Assembly: GCA_023415035.1 (NCBI GenBank)
Contig: JAEZLX010000188.1
Coordinates: 1 to 25,853, forward strand
Reading direction: 5' to 3'
Origin: Pseudomonadota bacterium
Lineage (GTDB): Bacteria > Pseudomonadota > Gammaproteobacteria > Burkholderiales > Burkholderiaceae_C
Length of the DNA stretch: 25,853 nt
Shown here: positions 6,782-15,121 of the stretch, piece by piece
Layout: each line of letters starts with the position of its first letter
Numbering within the stretch: the stretch's first letter is position 1
Translations under genes and position numbers: made by a program
The notes under the pieces: generated by a model
Databases searched by the model: none
Seen by the model: the letters and a program-made list of their open reading frames with translations, nothing else
What the model was told of the DNA's origin: nothing

Positions 6782-8278
6782 ATGCGCCCACTGACGCCAC
6801 CTTTCGCTTATCGATCCATCTGCGCCGTGCTGCTGTGTGCGGCCGTGCCCCTGGCCACCCCCGTGACCGCCACGGCGCAGGCCGGGCAAATCCTGAGCCT
6901 GACCGCAGGCACCCAGCATGAGCTGGTGATCGGCAAAGGCGTGAGCCGCATCGCCATCGCTGACGAATCCGTACTGGGGGTGACCGTCACGCGCCAGACC
7001 AAGGGCAGCCCGGCTGCGCGGCTGATCCTGACCGGCAAGGGCCCGGGCAGCACCACGCTGCTGGTCTGGGCACAGGGCAGCGAGCGCGCGACCACCTATC
7101 AGGTCGAGGTTCAGCGCCGCCAGGCCGTGCTCGAAGGCAGCTTCGACGATGCCACGGAGCGCCGCCTGGCCATGGACAGGACGCTGTCGGGCTTTGCCGA
7201 CAAGACCCCGCTCATGGACCGATCCACCCTGGCGCTCAAGAGCCACACGGTGCAGGTGGAGGTCAAGCTCGTCGAGCTGCGCAAGAACGTGCTCAAGCGC
7301 GCGGGTATCAACTTTTTCAGCTCCGCCAGCAATCGTCACGGTTTCACCTTCGGCGTGTCAACCCCGGGCAGCGGAAGCACCTCGTTCGGCGTGGGCGCGC
7401 AGGCCCAGCTCACCGGCAGCAACAGCCACAGCGTCGGCAACACGTTGACCGGCAACACCGGCCGTTCCGGCTCTTCCATCAACGGCGTACCTTCTCCGGT
7501 CACGAGCACATTTTCCGAGGCCGCTTCGCAGGTCACCAACTCCGCCGTTGCAGCCGGAACGGCAACGGCGGCATCGCTGGCCTACGGCCTGAGCTCGCCC
7601 GTGGTCAGCGCCTTCAACCTGCTGGGCTATTCGAGCAAGGCCGGTCTGGGCATGGCACTGGGGCTGCTCGAAGGCAACGGTCTGGCGCGCGTGCTGGCCG
7701 AGCCCACGCTGGTGGCCCTGTCGGGCCAGAGCGCCACCTTCCTGGCCGGTGGCGAGATCCCGATTCCCATCGCCCAGGGCCTGGGCACGATCAGCGTCGA
7801 GTACAAGCCCTTCGGCATCGGGCTGACTGTGTCGCCCACAGTACTGGCCAACGACCGGATCGCGCTGAAGGTCGCTCCGGAAGCCAGCGAGCTGAACTAT
7901 GCGCAGGCGGTGCAGCTCAACGGCACCATCGTGCCCGGCATCTCCACGCGCCGCGCCGACACGACCGTGGAACTGGGTGATGGCGAGAGCTTCGTCATTG
8001 GCGGACTGGTGTCGCGCCAGACGGCCTCGAACATCGACAAGGTGCCCCTGCTCGGGGACATCCCGGTGCTGGGGACGCTGTTCAAGAGCATGGAGTTCCA
8101 GCGTGACGAGACCGAACTGGTGATCGTCGTCACGCCGCACCTTGTTCAGCCCATGGCGCGTGGCACCGTGACCGACGATGCGTTGCCTGGTCACAAGGAA
8201 CAGGATGACCCTGGCGTGTGGCGCAGCTATCTGCTCGGCGGCGCGGCGAATGACGCCCTGCCAGGATTCTCCCGTTGA
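6782..8278 (+). CDS. rcpA: RcpA/CpaC secretin, outer-membrane channel of the Tad pilus
   Basis: A 498-residue secretin forming the outer-membrane pore for the Flp pilus. It begins with a Sec signal peptide (hydrophobic core about 12-28, cleavage near ATA/QAG). A pilus-type N-terminal domain follows (GVSRIAIADESVLGVTV, then GKGPGSTTLLVW). The C-terminal half is a clear secretin domain, with ARVLAEPTLVALSGQSATFLAGGEIPIP, VELGDGESFVIGGL and the closing DETELVIVVTPHLVQP. Between them, roughly residues 175-275, is a Ser/Gly/Thr/Ala-rich low-complexity insert. SD-like CGGAG lies upstream of the ATG. No RcpB/CpaD-type partner is seen next to it. Confidence 0.93.
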   Translation: MRPLTPPFAYRSICAVLLCAAVPLATPVTATAQAGQILSLTAGTQHELVIGKGVSRIAIADESVLGVTVTRQTKGSPAARLILTGKGPGSTTLLVWAQGSERATTYQVEVQRRQAVLEGSFDDATERRLAMDRTLSGFADKTPLMDRSTLALKSHTVQVEVKLVELRKNVLKRAGINFFSSASNRHGFTFGVSTPGSGSTSFGVGAQAQLTGSNSHSVGNTLTGNTGRSGSSINGVPSPVTSTFSEAASQVTNSAVAAGTATAASLAYGLSSPVVSAFNLLGYSSKAGLGMALGLLEGNGLARVLAEPTLVALSGQSATFLAGGEIPIPIAQGLGTISVEYKPFGIGLTVSPTVLANDRIALKVAPEASELNYAQAVQLNGTIVPGISTRRADTTVELGDGESFVIGGLVSRQTASNIDKVPLLGDIPVLGTLFKSMEFQRDETELVIVVTPHLVQPMARGTVTDDALPGHKEQDDPGVWRSYLLGGAANDALPGFSR

Positions 8279-8298
8279 GGCCGACCGGAGAACCGGCC

Positions 8299-9606
8299 AT
8301 GACCTCCCTGCCCACCTACAGCAACGCCTCGATCCTGGGCAGTGCGGTGTTCCTGCACGCATCCGATACACGCGAGCATGCAGTCTGGCTGGCCAGTGCC
8401 CTGAGCGGACATGGTCTGCTCAACGCTGTGCCGCTGGAGCAGGGTGAAGTCCGCGAATCCATCGGACAGCAGCGTCCCAAGGCCGTCTTCATCGACTTTT
8501 CAGGGAACCAGGCGGAAAGCGCTGCACAGCTGGCCAGTGCGCTGCGACGCGCCTGGCCGGACCTGGTCCTGATCGCCATGGGCCACAGCAGCCAGACCCA
8601 GACGACCCTCGCGGCGCTGCGATCCGGCGTCGATGACTTCGTGGACCTGGACAGCCCCGGCGAAAACGTGGTGCCCCTGCTGCGCGAGCGCCTGGCGCAA
8701 CGCGAACAGGCCAACCCGCCCAAAGCCAAGGGGCGCAAGCTGGCCCTGCTCGGTGCGCGTGCCGGGCTTGGCACCACCACGATCGCCTGCAATCTGGCGG
8801 CGAGCCTGCAGCGGCTCGGTTCACGCGCGCCAGGCCATCGCGGAACAAAACCCGCCACCACGGAACCGAAGAGCCGTCAGGGCGTGGCCCTGCTGGACCT
8901 CGGACTGCCCGCCTGCGATGGCATGCTGTACATGGGACTCAAGAGCAGCTTCAGCTTCGTGGACGGTGTTCAGAACCAGCACCGTCTCGACCAGACCCTG
9001 CTCGAAACCGCTCTCGCCCATCACGCCGGTGGCACCGCCGTGCTGCCGTTGCCGTCCGACCTGGGCCAGATCCGCGAAATATCGCAAACGCAGTCGGCCA
9101 GTTTCAGCCGCCGCCTCGCCGATTTCTTCGACCTGCAGATCCTGGATCTGGGTGGCTTCACCTCGGTGGACTTTCTGGCGCAGATGACACGCCAGGCCGA
9201 CCTCGTCTGGGTGGTGTGCGACCAGAGTCTGGGGGGCATCGTCTCCACGGCCAGCCTGCTGCGCGAGCTGCACGAGCGGGAAGTCGACACGGCTGGTTTT
9301 TCCCTTGTGGTCAACCGCTTCGATCCGGCTGTGGACCTGCCTGCGCAGGACATTGCCTCCCAGCTCGAGCTGCCGGTGGCGCATGTGCTGCCATCACGCC
9401 AACGGGCGCTGCTGGCCGCGGCCACCCGGGGCAAGCTGGTCATCGAGGCCGCGCCTGCCGATCCCTGGTCGCAGGCGATCGGCGCCATGGCCCGCGAACT
9501 GCTGCCCTGGGTGCAGGGCGGCGAGCAAGACAACGCGCCCCGGAGCACCGGCCGGCCATCCGCATGGCTAGACCGCTGGCTGCGACGGTGGAAAACGCAA
9601 GGATGA
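8299..9606 (+). CDS. tadZ: TadZ/CpaE pilus-localisation ATPase-like protein
   Basis: A 435-residue protein of the MinD/ParA superfamily that positions the Tad apparatus. Residues about 10-140 form a receiver-like domain (AVFIDFSG, LIAMG, SGVDDFVDL). The rest resembles a MinD-like fold: KLALLGARAGLGTTTIACNLAA, then ALLDLGLP, then QILDLGG and LVVNRFDP. The Walker A region reads GARAGLGTTT and lacks the deviant-Walker lysines of MinD/ParA, a departure known in the TadZ family. I chose the ATG at 8299 (SD-like CGGAG 9 bp upstream); an in-frame TTG at 8275 would overlap the secretin stop. The gene ends in an ATGA overlap with tadA. Confidence 0.88.
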   Translation: MTSLPTYSNASILGSAVFLHASDTREHAVWLASALSGHGLLNAVPLEQGEVRESIGQQRPKAVFIDFSGNQAESAAQLASALRRAWPDLVLIAMGHSSQTQTTLAALRSGVDDFVDLDSPGENVVPLLRERLAQREQANPPKAKGRKLALLGARAGLGTTTIACNLAASLQRLGSRAPGHRGTKPATTEPKSRQGVALLDLGLPACDGMLYMGLKSSFSFVDGVQNQHRLDQTLLETALAHHAGGTAVLPLPSDLGQIREISQTQSASFSRRLADFFDLQILDLGGFTSVDFLAQMTRQADLVWVVCDQSLGGIVSTASLLRELHEREVDTAGFSLVVNRFDPAVDLPAQDIASQLELPVAHVLPSRQRALLAAATRGKLVIEAAPADPWSQAIGAMARELLPWVQGGEQDNAPRSTGRPSAWLDRWLRRWKTQG

Positions 9607-10931
9607 CAGACCCTATGTCGATCGACGTTGAATTCTCCGACAACAGCACGGCGTTTCAGAACACGCCGGAGTTCCAGACGGTCAAGGCGTTCATCCACGA
9701 ACACCTGCTCAACCGCATTGAGGAGCTGGGCGCGGAGTTCGGTCGCTGGTCGCGCGCCACGATCGCGCAGTTCGTCAGCCTGGAGTGCGAGAGCCTGGTG
9801 CGCCTGCACCGCGTGCCCATCAACGCCCAGGAGACGCAGCAGGTTGCCGACGCGCTGACCAAGGAATTCGCCGGGTTCGGTCCGCTGGAAGACCTGCTCG
9901 AAGATCCGGCCGTGGAGGACATCCTCATCAACGGCTGCAACCAGGTCTACGTCTCGCGCCACGGGGTGCTGCAAAAGGAACAGCTGCACTTCAGCGACAA
10001 CGAGCACCTCATGCGCATCGTGCGGCGCATCCTGGCCCCGATCGGCCGGCGCCTGGACGAGTCCAACCCCATGGTCGATGCGCGCCTGAGCAACGGCGGT
10101 CGCATCAACGTGGTGATCGAGCCGCTGGTCATCGACGGCCCTGCGGTGTCGATCCGCAAGTTCCGCAAGGACCCGCTGACGCCGGAGGACCTGCTCAAAC
10201 TCGGCACCTTCGACCTCGCCATGGGCCAGCTGCTGGAAATGGCCGTGCGGGCGCGCTGCAACATCCTCATCAGCGGCGGCACGAGTTCGGGCAAGACCTC
10301 GCTGCTCAACGCGTTGGCCAACTTCGTGCCCGCTGGTGAGCGCGTGGTTACCATCGAGGACACGGCCGAGCTGGCCCTCAATCACCCGCACGTGGTGCGG
10401 CTGGAAAGCCGCCCTGGCGGCTACGACGGCACCGGATCCGTCGCCATCCGCGACCTGATGCGCAACAGCCTGCGGATGCGTCCCGACCGCATCATCGTCG
10501 GTGAGGTGCGGGGTGGCGAGGTCATCGAGATGTTGCAGGCCATGAACACCGGCCACGACGGCTCCATGGGCACCATCCATGCCAGCTCGCCGCGCGAGTG
10601 CCTGTACCGGCTGGAAATGCTCGCCGGCTTTGCCGGCTACCAGGGCAGCGAGATCAGCCTTCGCCGGCAGATCGCCAATGCCATTGACTTCATCGTGCAG
10701 ATCGGCCGCCTGCCCAATGGCAACCGGCGCATTCTCTCGATCAGCGAGGTGACGGGCCTTAATGACAACGTGGTCGCGATGCAGGAGCTGTTCCGGCACG
10801 AGCTGCAGGCGACACCCGACGGCGAGGAGCGCGACCGCTGGGTGACGCTGGGCATCCACCCGCACTCGCCCAAGATCGCACGCCTGCGCCAGGCACTGCA
10901 GCGCCAGCAACTGCGGCAACCGGGAGGATGA
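9603..10931 (+). CDS. tadA: TadA/CpaF secretion ATPase of the Flp pilus
   Basis: A 442-residue GspE/VirB11-superfamily hexameric ATPase that powers Flp pilus assembly at the cytoplasmic face. The N-terminal domain (LEDPAVEDILINGCNQVYV) is typical of CpaF. The core shows Walker A GGTSSGKT at residues 225-232 (K231), the Asp-box region (VTIEDTAEL), Walker B (RPDRIIVGEVRGGE) and the His box (GHDGSMGTIHASS). Start is the ATG at 9603, which shares ATGA with the tadZ stop; an ATG at 9615 is an alternative. The same frame is open upstream to 9216, but that part overlaps tadZ and is not coding. It ends in an ATGA overlap with tadB. Confidence 0.95.
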   Translation: MTDPMSIDVEFSDNSTAFQNTPEFQTVKAFIHEHLLNRIEELGAEFGRWSRATIAQFVSLECESLVRLHRVPINAQETQQVADALTKEFAGFGPLEDLLEDPAVEDILINGCNQVYVSRHGVLQKEQLHFSDNEHLMRIVRRILAPIGRRLDESNPMVDARLSNGGRINVVIEPLVIDGPAVSIRKFRKDPLTPEDLLKLGTFDLAMGQLLEMAVRARCNILISGGTSSGKTSLLNALANFVPAGERVVTIEDTAELALNHPHVVRLESRPGGYDGTGSVAIRDLMRNSLRMRPDRIIVGEVRGGEVIEMLQAMNTGHDGSMGTIHASSPRECLYRLEMLAGFAGYQGSEISLRRQIANAIDFIVQIGRLPNGNRRILSISEVTGLNDNVVAMQELFRHELQATPDGEERDRWVTLGIHPHSPKIARLRQALQRQQLRQPGG

Positions 10932-11887
10932 GCAGCATGTCCCAGGGACTTGTCATCGTCATCATCGTGGCCCTGCTGATGGCTGCCGCCGGCCTGCTGC
11001 TGTGGGACTTCAGCGCACGGCGCCAGGCACGCCTGGCCGCCAAGCGCCATCTCGAAGCACGGCTGTCGTCCGCGCCAGCCGCAACCGTCAGTCTGAGCGA
11101 CATGCGCTTCGGTGCGCCACTGCCGGAGCCCGCCGAGGAAGCGGCCCCCGCCTCCGCACTGGCACGCCTGCCCGTGCCGGGATGGGCGCATGGCGCCGTC
11201 ACACCGAACTTGCTGTATGGCGGTCTGGCCGGCATCGCGGCGGCCTTCCTGCTGGCATGGCTGCTCGCCGACGCCATCCGCGCGGCCGGTCTTGCCGTTC
11301 TGCTGCTGGTGGGTGGCACCTTTGCCATCTGGCTGACGGTGCAGAAAATGCGCCGCGAACTGGTAAGCCAGCTGCCCGCCTTCCTCGATGTCATCGTCCG
11401 TCTCATCGTCGTCGGCAATTCCACCCAGGCGGCCTTCCAGACCGCGGTGGCCAGCACCAAACAGCCGCTGCGCAGTCACATGGACAACACCATGGCGCTG
11501 GTGCGCGCCGGCTTCGACATCGACCAGGCGCTGCTGCAGACAGCGCGCAAGGTCCAGGTGCCCGAGATGTTCCTGCTCTCGGCCATCATCGGGCTGGGCG
11601 TGCGGTACGGCGGCCGTTCGGACGCCCTGCTCGAACGCGTGGCCAACTTCATCCGCGACCGAGAAGAGTCCGAGGAGGAGCTGGCGGCGCTCTCGGCAGA
11701 GACACGCCTGTCTGCGTGGGTGCTGGGCCTGCTGCCCGTGGTGGTCGGCGGTTTCATCATGATCGTCAATGGCGACTACTTCGCGCGCCTGTGGGACGAC
11801 CCGACCGGACGCAATATGGTGTACGGCGCGGCGGCGCTGCAGCTGGCCGGTGTCGTGCTGCTGTACCGGCTGGCCAGACTGGACTGA
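10928..11887 (+). CDS. tadB: TadB inner-membrane platform protein
   Basis: A 319-residue type II secretion F-like protein that forms, with TadC, the inner-membrane platform on which TadA acts. An N-terminal membrane helix (about 5-25) and a second hydrophobic pair (about 97-137) precede the cytoplasmic GspF domain (QLPAFLDVIVRLIVVGNSTQAAFQ, about 150 onward). Two membrane helices follow near the C-terminus (SAWVLGLLPVVVGGFIMIV, then MVYGAAALQLAGVVLLYRL). The ATG at 10928 overlaps the tadA stop; a second ATG at 10937 is possible. Length and topology fit TadB. Confidence 0.92.
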   Translation: MSSMSQGLVIVIIVALLMAAAGLLLWDFSARRQARLAAKRHLEARLSSAPAATVSLSDMRFGAPLPEPAEEAAPASALARLPVPGWAHGAVTPNLLYGGLAGIAAAFLLAWLLADAIRAAGLAVLLLVGGTFAIWLTVQKMRRELVSQLPAFLDVIVRLIVVGNSTQAAFQTAVASTKQPLRSHMDNTMALVRAGFDIDQALLQTARKVQVPEMFLLSAIIGLGVRYGGRSDALLERVANFIRDREESEEELAALSAETRLSAWVLGLLPVVVGGFIMIVNGDYFARLWDDPTGRNMVYGAAALQLAGVVLLYRLARLD

Positions 11888-11891
11888 TGCA

Positions 11892-12830
11892 ATGAGCGCG
11901 CAACACATCACCATCCTCGCTCTGACCCTGCTGGTACTGGCCCTGTTGATCGCCGCTGGTGCGATGCTGCGCCAGCAGGCCCTGCGCCACCAGAGCGCAC
12001 GCACCATCGAGCGGGCCCTGGGCAATGCCGACCAGGACACAGACGACAATGACGACGAGCTGGCTTTCCTGCGCGACGACCAGTTGCCCAGCCACTGGCT
12101 CAACAGTGCCCTGGGCCGCGCGCTCGTGGCTGAAGAGGACCGCCGGCTGATCGCCCAATGCGGCTTTCCGTCCACCAGGGCGCAACTGGCATTGCTCATC
12201 TCCCGCTGCGTCCTGGCCATCGGCCTGCCCTTTCTGGGCCAGGCCATCTTCGGCCACGAAGGACAGGCCGCAAACAGGAGCTACCTCATCTACGGTCTCG
12301 GTTTCGGCATCGGCTTCATGCTGCCCAAGTGGATTCTGGGCAAGCTGGCTTCCCGCCGCCGCGACAAGGTGGGCCAGGAACTGCCACTGTTTGTCGACCT
12401 GCTGGGGCTGCTGCAAAGCGTTGGCCTGAGCATGGACCAGAGCCTGCAGGTCATCTCCAGCGACTTCAGGCACGTGCTGCCGGTCATCGGCGAAGAACTC
12501 GACACCGCCAACCGGCAATACAGCCAGGGACGCACACGCGAGCACGCCTTCCGGCGCCTGGCTCATCTGCATGGCAACCAGCACATGGCCAATCTGGTGA
12601 ACCTGATCATTCAGGTGGACCGCCATGGTGGCGCCATTCAGGAACCGATCCGCCAGTTCAGCGAGCGCCTGCGCCTGCAGCGCAAGATGGACATGAAGGC
12701 GCGCATCGGCAAGATCACCGTGAAGATGACGGTGGTGATGGTCATGACCCTGATGCCAGCGCTGGTCCTGGTGACGGCCGGCCCTGGTTTCCTGGCCATC
12801 GGGCACGCCGTCTCGGGCATGGGCAAATGA
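11892..12830 (+). CDS. tadC: TadC inner-membrane platform protein
   Basis: A 312-residue GspF-like partner of TadB. An N-terminal helix (about 5-22) is followed by an acidic linker with repeated Asp residues and a membrane segment pair around residues 98-145. The GspF domain follows (ELPLFVDLLGLLQSVGLSMDQSLQ), and two helical hydrophobic stretches close the protein (KITVKMTVVMVMTLMPALVLV). I start it at the ATG at 11892, 4 bp after the tadB stop; the frame stays open upstream to 11769, but that part lies within tadB. It ends with an ATGA overlap with tadD. Confidence 0.9.
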   Translation: MSAQHITILALTLLVLALLIAAGAMLRQQALRHQSARTIERALGNADQDTDDNDDELAFLRDDQLPSHWLNSALGRALVAEEDRRLIAQCGFPSTRAQLALLISRCVLAIGLPFLGQAIFGHEGQAANRSYLIYGLGFGIGFMLPKWILGKLASRRRDKVGQELPLFVDLLGLLQSVGLSMDQSLQVISSDFRHVLPVIGEELDTANRQYSQGRTREHAFRRLAHLHGNQHMANLVNLIIQVDRHGGAIQEPIRQFSERLRLQRKMDMKARIGKITVKMTVVMVMTLMPALVLVTAGPGFLAIGHAVSGMGK

Positions 12831-13711
12831 GCATGCGACACATCATGAACGCACACACCAAAGCCATTGGCCATCGCCTGCTGACTGCTCTGACCGCTGC
12901 ATCGCTTGCGCTTGTGCTGGGTGCCTGCGCAGCGGTGCCGCATGGCGACGACCACGACAGCAAAGCGGATGCCAGCCAGACGCCGGACCTTGACAACGCC
13001 GTCACCCACACGGCCCTCGTGCGCCAGATGCAGGACAAGGGCATGTGGTATGCCTCGCTGGCGCACATCGACGCGCTGGAACAACGATGGGGCATCAGCG
13101 ACGAGAGCCGCCTGCTGCGCGCCGAGGCCCTGCGCCAGACCTCGCAAATCGAGGCCAGCGCCCGCCTGTATGAACAGCTGACCCACACTCCGCTGCGCGC
13201 GGCCGCATGGCGGGGCTTGGGGTTGATTGCTGGCGCGCAAGGCGAGCATGCATTGGCGGCCAAACACTTCGATCAGGCCCGCCAGGCCGGCCCCACCAAT
13301 GGTCTGGTGCTCAGCGACCTCGGCTTTGCCCTGATTCTGGATGGCCGTCACGCCGAAGCGCGGCTGCCCATCATGCAGGCCGCCCAACTGCTGCCCGGTC
13401 ATCCGAAGGTGCGCAGCAATCTGGCGCTGTACCTGTTGCTGGACGGGAAACCCGCCGAAGCCCGCCAGCTCATGGCGGATGCCGGCATGTCCGCCGCCAC
13501 CCGACAGGCCATCGAGCGGCTGGCCAGTGAGCTGGGCCAGGGCACCCCTGTGGCGTTGACCGCGCCGCCCGGCCTGGCACCAACAACGCGCTCCCGCCAA
13601 CCGATCACTGCGGCGCAGGAAGCGCTGGTGCTGCGAAGCAGCCTGCAACTGAGCCGCACCCTGGCACTGGAGACCGAAACCGCCGAAGCCACCTGGAAGA
13701 ACCAGCCATGA
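12827..13711 (+). CDS. tadD: TadD TPR lipoprotein
   Basis: A 294-residue outer-membrane-directed lipoprotein with tetratricopeptide-like repeats, a pilotin-like assembly factor of Tad systems. The N-terminus has a basic, hydrophobic signal and a lipobox LGAC with the lipidated cysteine at C34 when started at the ATG at 12827; ATGs at 12833 and 12845 are in frame and possible. Repeats run from about residue 65 to 230, with helix-turn-helix patterns such as AAWRGLGLIAGAQGEHALAA and VRSNLALYLLLDGKPAEARQ. A less ordered tail follows. It overlaps both neighbours (ATGA at each junction), so it is part of one translationally coupled run from tadZ to the next gene. Confidence 0.88.
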   Translation: MSMRHIMNAHTKAIGHRLLTALTAASLALVLGACAAVPHGDDHDSKADASQTPDLDNAVTHTALVRQMQDKGMWYASLAHIDALEQRWGISDESRLLRAEALRQTSQIEASARLYEQLTHTPLRAAAWRGLGLIAGAQGEHALAAKHFDQARQAGPTNGLVLSDLGFALILDGRHAEARLPIMQAAQLLPGHPKVRSNLALYLLLDGKPAEARQLMADAGMSAATRQAIERLASELGQGTPVALTAPPGLAPTTRSRQPITAAQEALVLRSSLQLSRTLALETETAEATWKNQP

Positions 13712-14055
13712 AAGCCAACGATTCCCCCCTCGTGACGCCCCTCACGCGCCAGTGGCGCAGCCTTGGCCTGCTCTTCGCAGGTCTGACAGTGGCTGCTCCC
13801 CTGCTGGCCCAGACCGCCACCACTGCGGAAGAAGCATCGGTTGAAGAGCCAGCACAGACCACGCGGCAAACGGCCTCAATCGGCCACGCCACGCGCAGCC
13901 TGCTGCAACTGCAGCGCGAACAGGCGGACGCCGGCACAAAGCCCCGCCAACTGGATGGCGCCATGGTCGACAGTGCCTACCAGCGCTATCTCAAATCCTT
14001 CGAACATGAGTTGCCCGTCTGGTTCGGCCAGCAGGTGGAGACCCCCTCCAACTGA
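13708..14055 (+). CDS. DUF3613-like exported protein of the tad locus
   Basis: A 115-residue protein with an apparent Sec signal (hydrophobic segment about 17-34, ending LLAQ), thus probably periplasmic. The conserved-looking part is a C-terminal block with ATRSLLQLQREQADAGTK and then DSAYQRYLKSFEHELPVWF. From memory this pattern (a LLxLQR helix followed by a YQRYLxSF motif) matches DUF3613, a small family found next to tad genes in Burkholderiales; I could not run a search. It overlaps tadD by ATGA and lies just before the pseudopilin genes. Its biochemical role is unknown, but its place argues for a Tad-pilus accessory factor. Confidence 0.72.
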   Translation: MKANDSPLVTPLTRQWRSLGLLFAGLTVAAPLLAQTATTAEEASVEEPAQTTRQTASIGHATRSLLQLQREQADAGTKPRQLDGAMVDSAYQRYLKSFEHELPVWFGQQVETPSN

Positions 14056-14087
14056 CCCGGCTGCGCGACACCGGCATTACCCCTGAC

Positions 14088-14591
14088 ATGAACGGCAAGG
14101 AGCATCTCCATCCACCGACACGACGACGCCCACACCCGAAGGCGTGGGTACAGCGTGGCGTCTATGCGATCGAGTTCGCCTTCACGTTCCTGTTTCTCTT
14201 CGGCCTGATCTACACCATCGTCTGCTACGGCATCCTCCTGACCTACAAGCTTGCTCTGCAGAACGCGGCCGAGGATGCCGCGCGAGCGGCCTTGCGATAC
14301 CAGCCCGACATCAGCCTGCGCATCAACGAAGCGCGGAAAGTCGCCCTGGAACGCACCCAGGGCTGGTGGCCCGTTGCCGTGCCTGCACCGGAACCCACGG
14401 CCACGGTGGAGCGAGCGGGCAGCACCTGCGGCACTGACTGGGAGAGCAGATGCAGCATCCTCGTCACCATCGACATGCATCTGGTCGACGGCAGCCAGAA
14501 GAACCTGTTTGCCTTGCCGCTGCCCCAGTTCGCCCTGCCCGACCAGCTGACCGGTCAGGCCAGCGTGCTGCTGGAAGGAGCTGCCCTGTGA
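14088..14591 (+). CDS. tadE: TadE-like pseudopilin
   Basis: A 167-residue minor pseudopilin. A basic, Pro/His-rich leader of about 24 residues precedes the prepilin-type site QRG/VYAIEFAF, with the conserved Glu five residues after the glycine (IEF). A long hydrophobic helix follows (FAFTFLFLFGLIYTIVCYGILL), then the TadE-type LQNAAEDAARAAL segment and a small periplasmic domain. Two cysteines (CGTDWESRC) could form a disulfide. The ATG at 14088 has no good SD and follows a 32-bp gap after the DUF3613-like gene. The product is a likely substrate of the upstream TadV peptidase. Confidence 0.85.
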   Translation: MNGKEHLHPPTRRRPHPKAWVQRGVYAIEFAFTFLFLFGLIYTIVCYGILLTYKLALQNAAEDAARAALRYQPDISLRINEARKVALERTQGWWPVAVPAPEPTATVERAGSTCGTDWESRCSILVTIDMHLVDGSQKNLFALPLPQFALPDQLTGQASVLLEGAAL

Positions 14592-15094
14592 TGCCCCCCG
14601 GGCGCAGCACAGTCGGCTCACACCGCATCCAGCGGGGAGTGGCCGCGATCGAGTTCGCCTGCGTCATGATGGCGCTGCTGCTGGTCCTGTTCGGCCTCGT
14701 CACCTTCGGCGCCGCGCTCTACACCCAGCAAGCCCTGTCACGCGCCACCGAGGACGGTGCCCGTGCCGCCCTGGTTCAGCCCGGATTTCTCTCCGGCACG
14801 TCAGCCGAACTGAACGCCGCCAAGGCCAATGTGGCGAAAGCGGTTCGCGAAACCCTGGCCCGATCGCTGATCGTGCCAGGCCCCGGCGCGGGCAGCGAAC
14901 AGGCCCGTCGTGACTGGGTCAGCACGCACGTCACCGTCACAGTGGCCACGCCGACAGCGTCCACCGTGACGGTCTCGGTCAGCTACCCGTACAGGGGCGC
15001 CGGCAACCCGTTCCCCAGCATTCCCGTGCTAGACGCCAGTACCTGGTTCCCCGAGACGCTGGAAAGCCACGCCACCGCCGCGCTGGCGATCTGA
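14591..15094 (+). CDS. Second TadE/TadF-like pseudopilin
   Basis: A 167-residue paralogue of the preceding protein, in the place where TadF usually sits. The leader ends at QRG/VAAIEFAC, again with Glu at position +5 of the mature part. A hydrophobic helix (MMALLLVLFGLVTFGAALY), the segment QALSRATEDGARAALV and a mainly beta periplasmic part with Val/Thr-rich strands follow. The start overlaps the previous stop as TGATG (ATG 14591); an in-frame GTG at 14588 is also possible. Calling it tadF rests on order and length more than on motifs, so I leave the symbol empty. Confidence 0.85.
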   Translation: MPPGRSTVGSHRIQRGVAAIEFACVMMALLLVLFGLVTFGAALYTQQALSRATEDGARAALVQPGFLSGTSAELNAAKANVAKAVRETLARSLIVPGPGAGSEQARRDWVSTHVTVTVATPTASTVTVSVSYPYRGAGNPFPSIPVLDASTWFPETLESHATAALAI

Positions 15095-15121
15095 CCCGAC
15101 AACCAGAAAAAACCAGGGATC

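Noticed and set aside
9021..10919. 632-codon open frame on the minus strand
   Set aside because: It lies opposite tadZ and tadA, both of which have clear motifs. The translation is His/Gln/Ala/Val-rich antisense sequence of GC-rich genes without domains.
10637..12247. 536-codon open frame on the minus strand
   Set aside because: Antisense to the end of tadA, tadB and the start of tadC; no recognisable motif and typical shadow composition.
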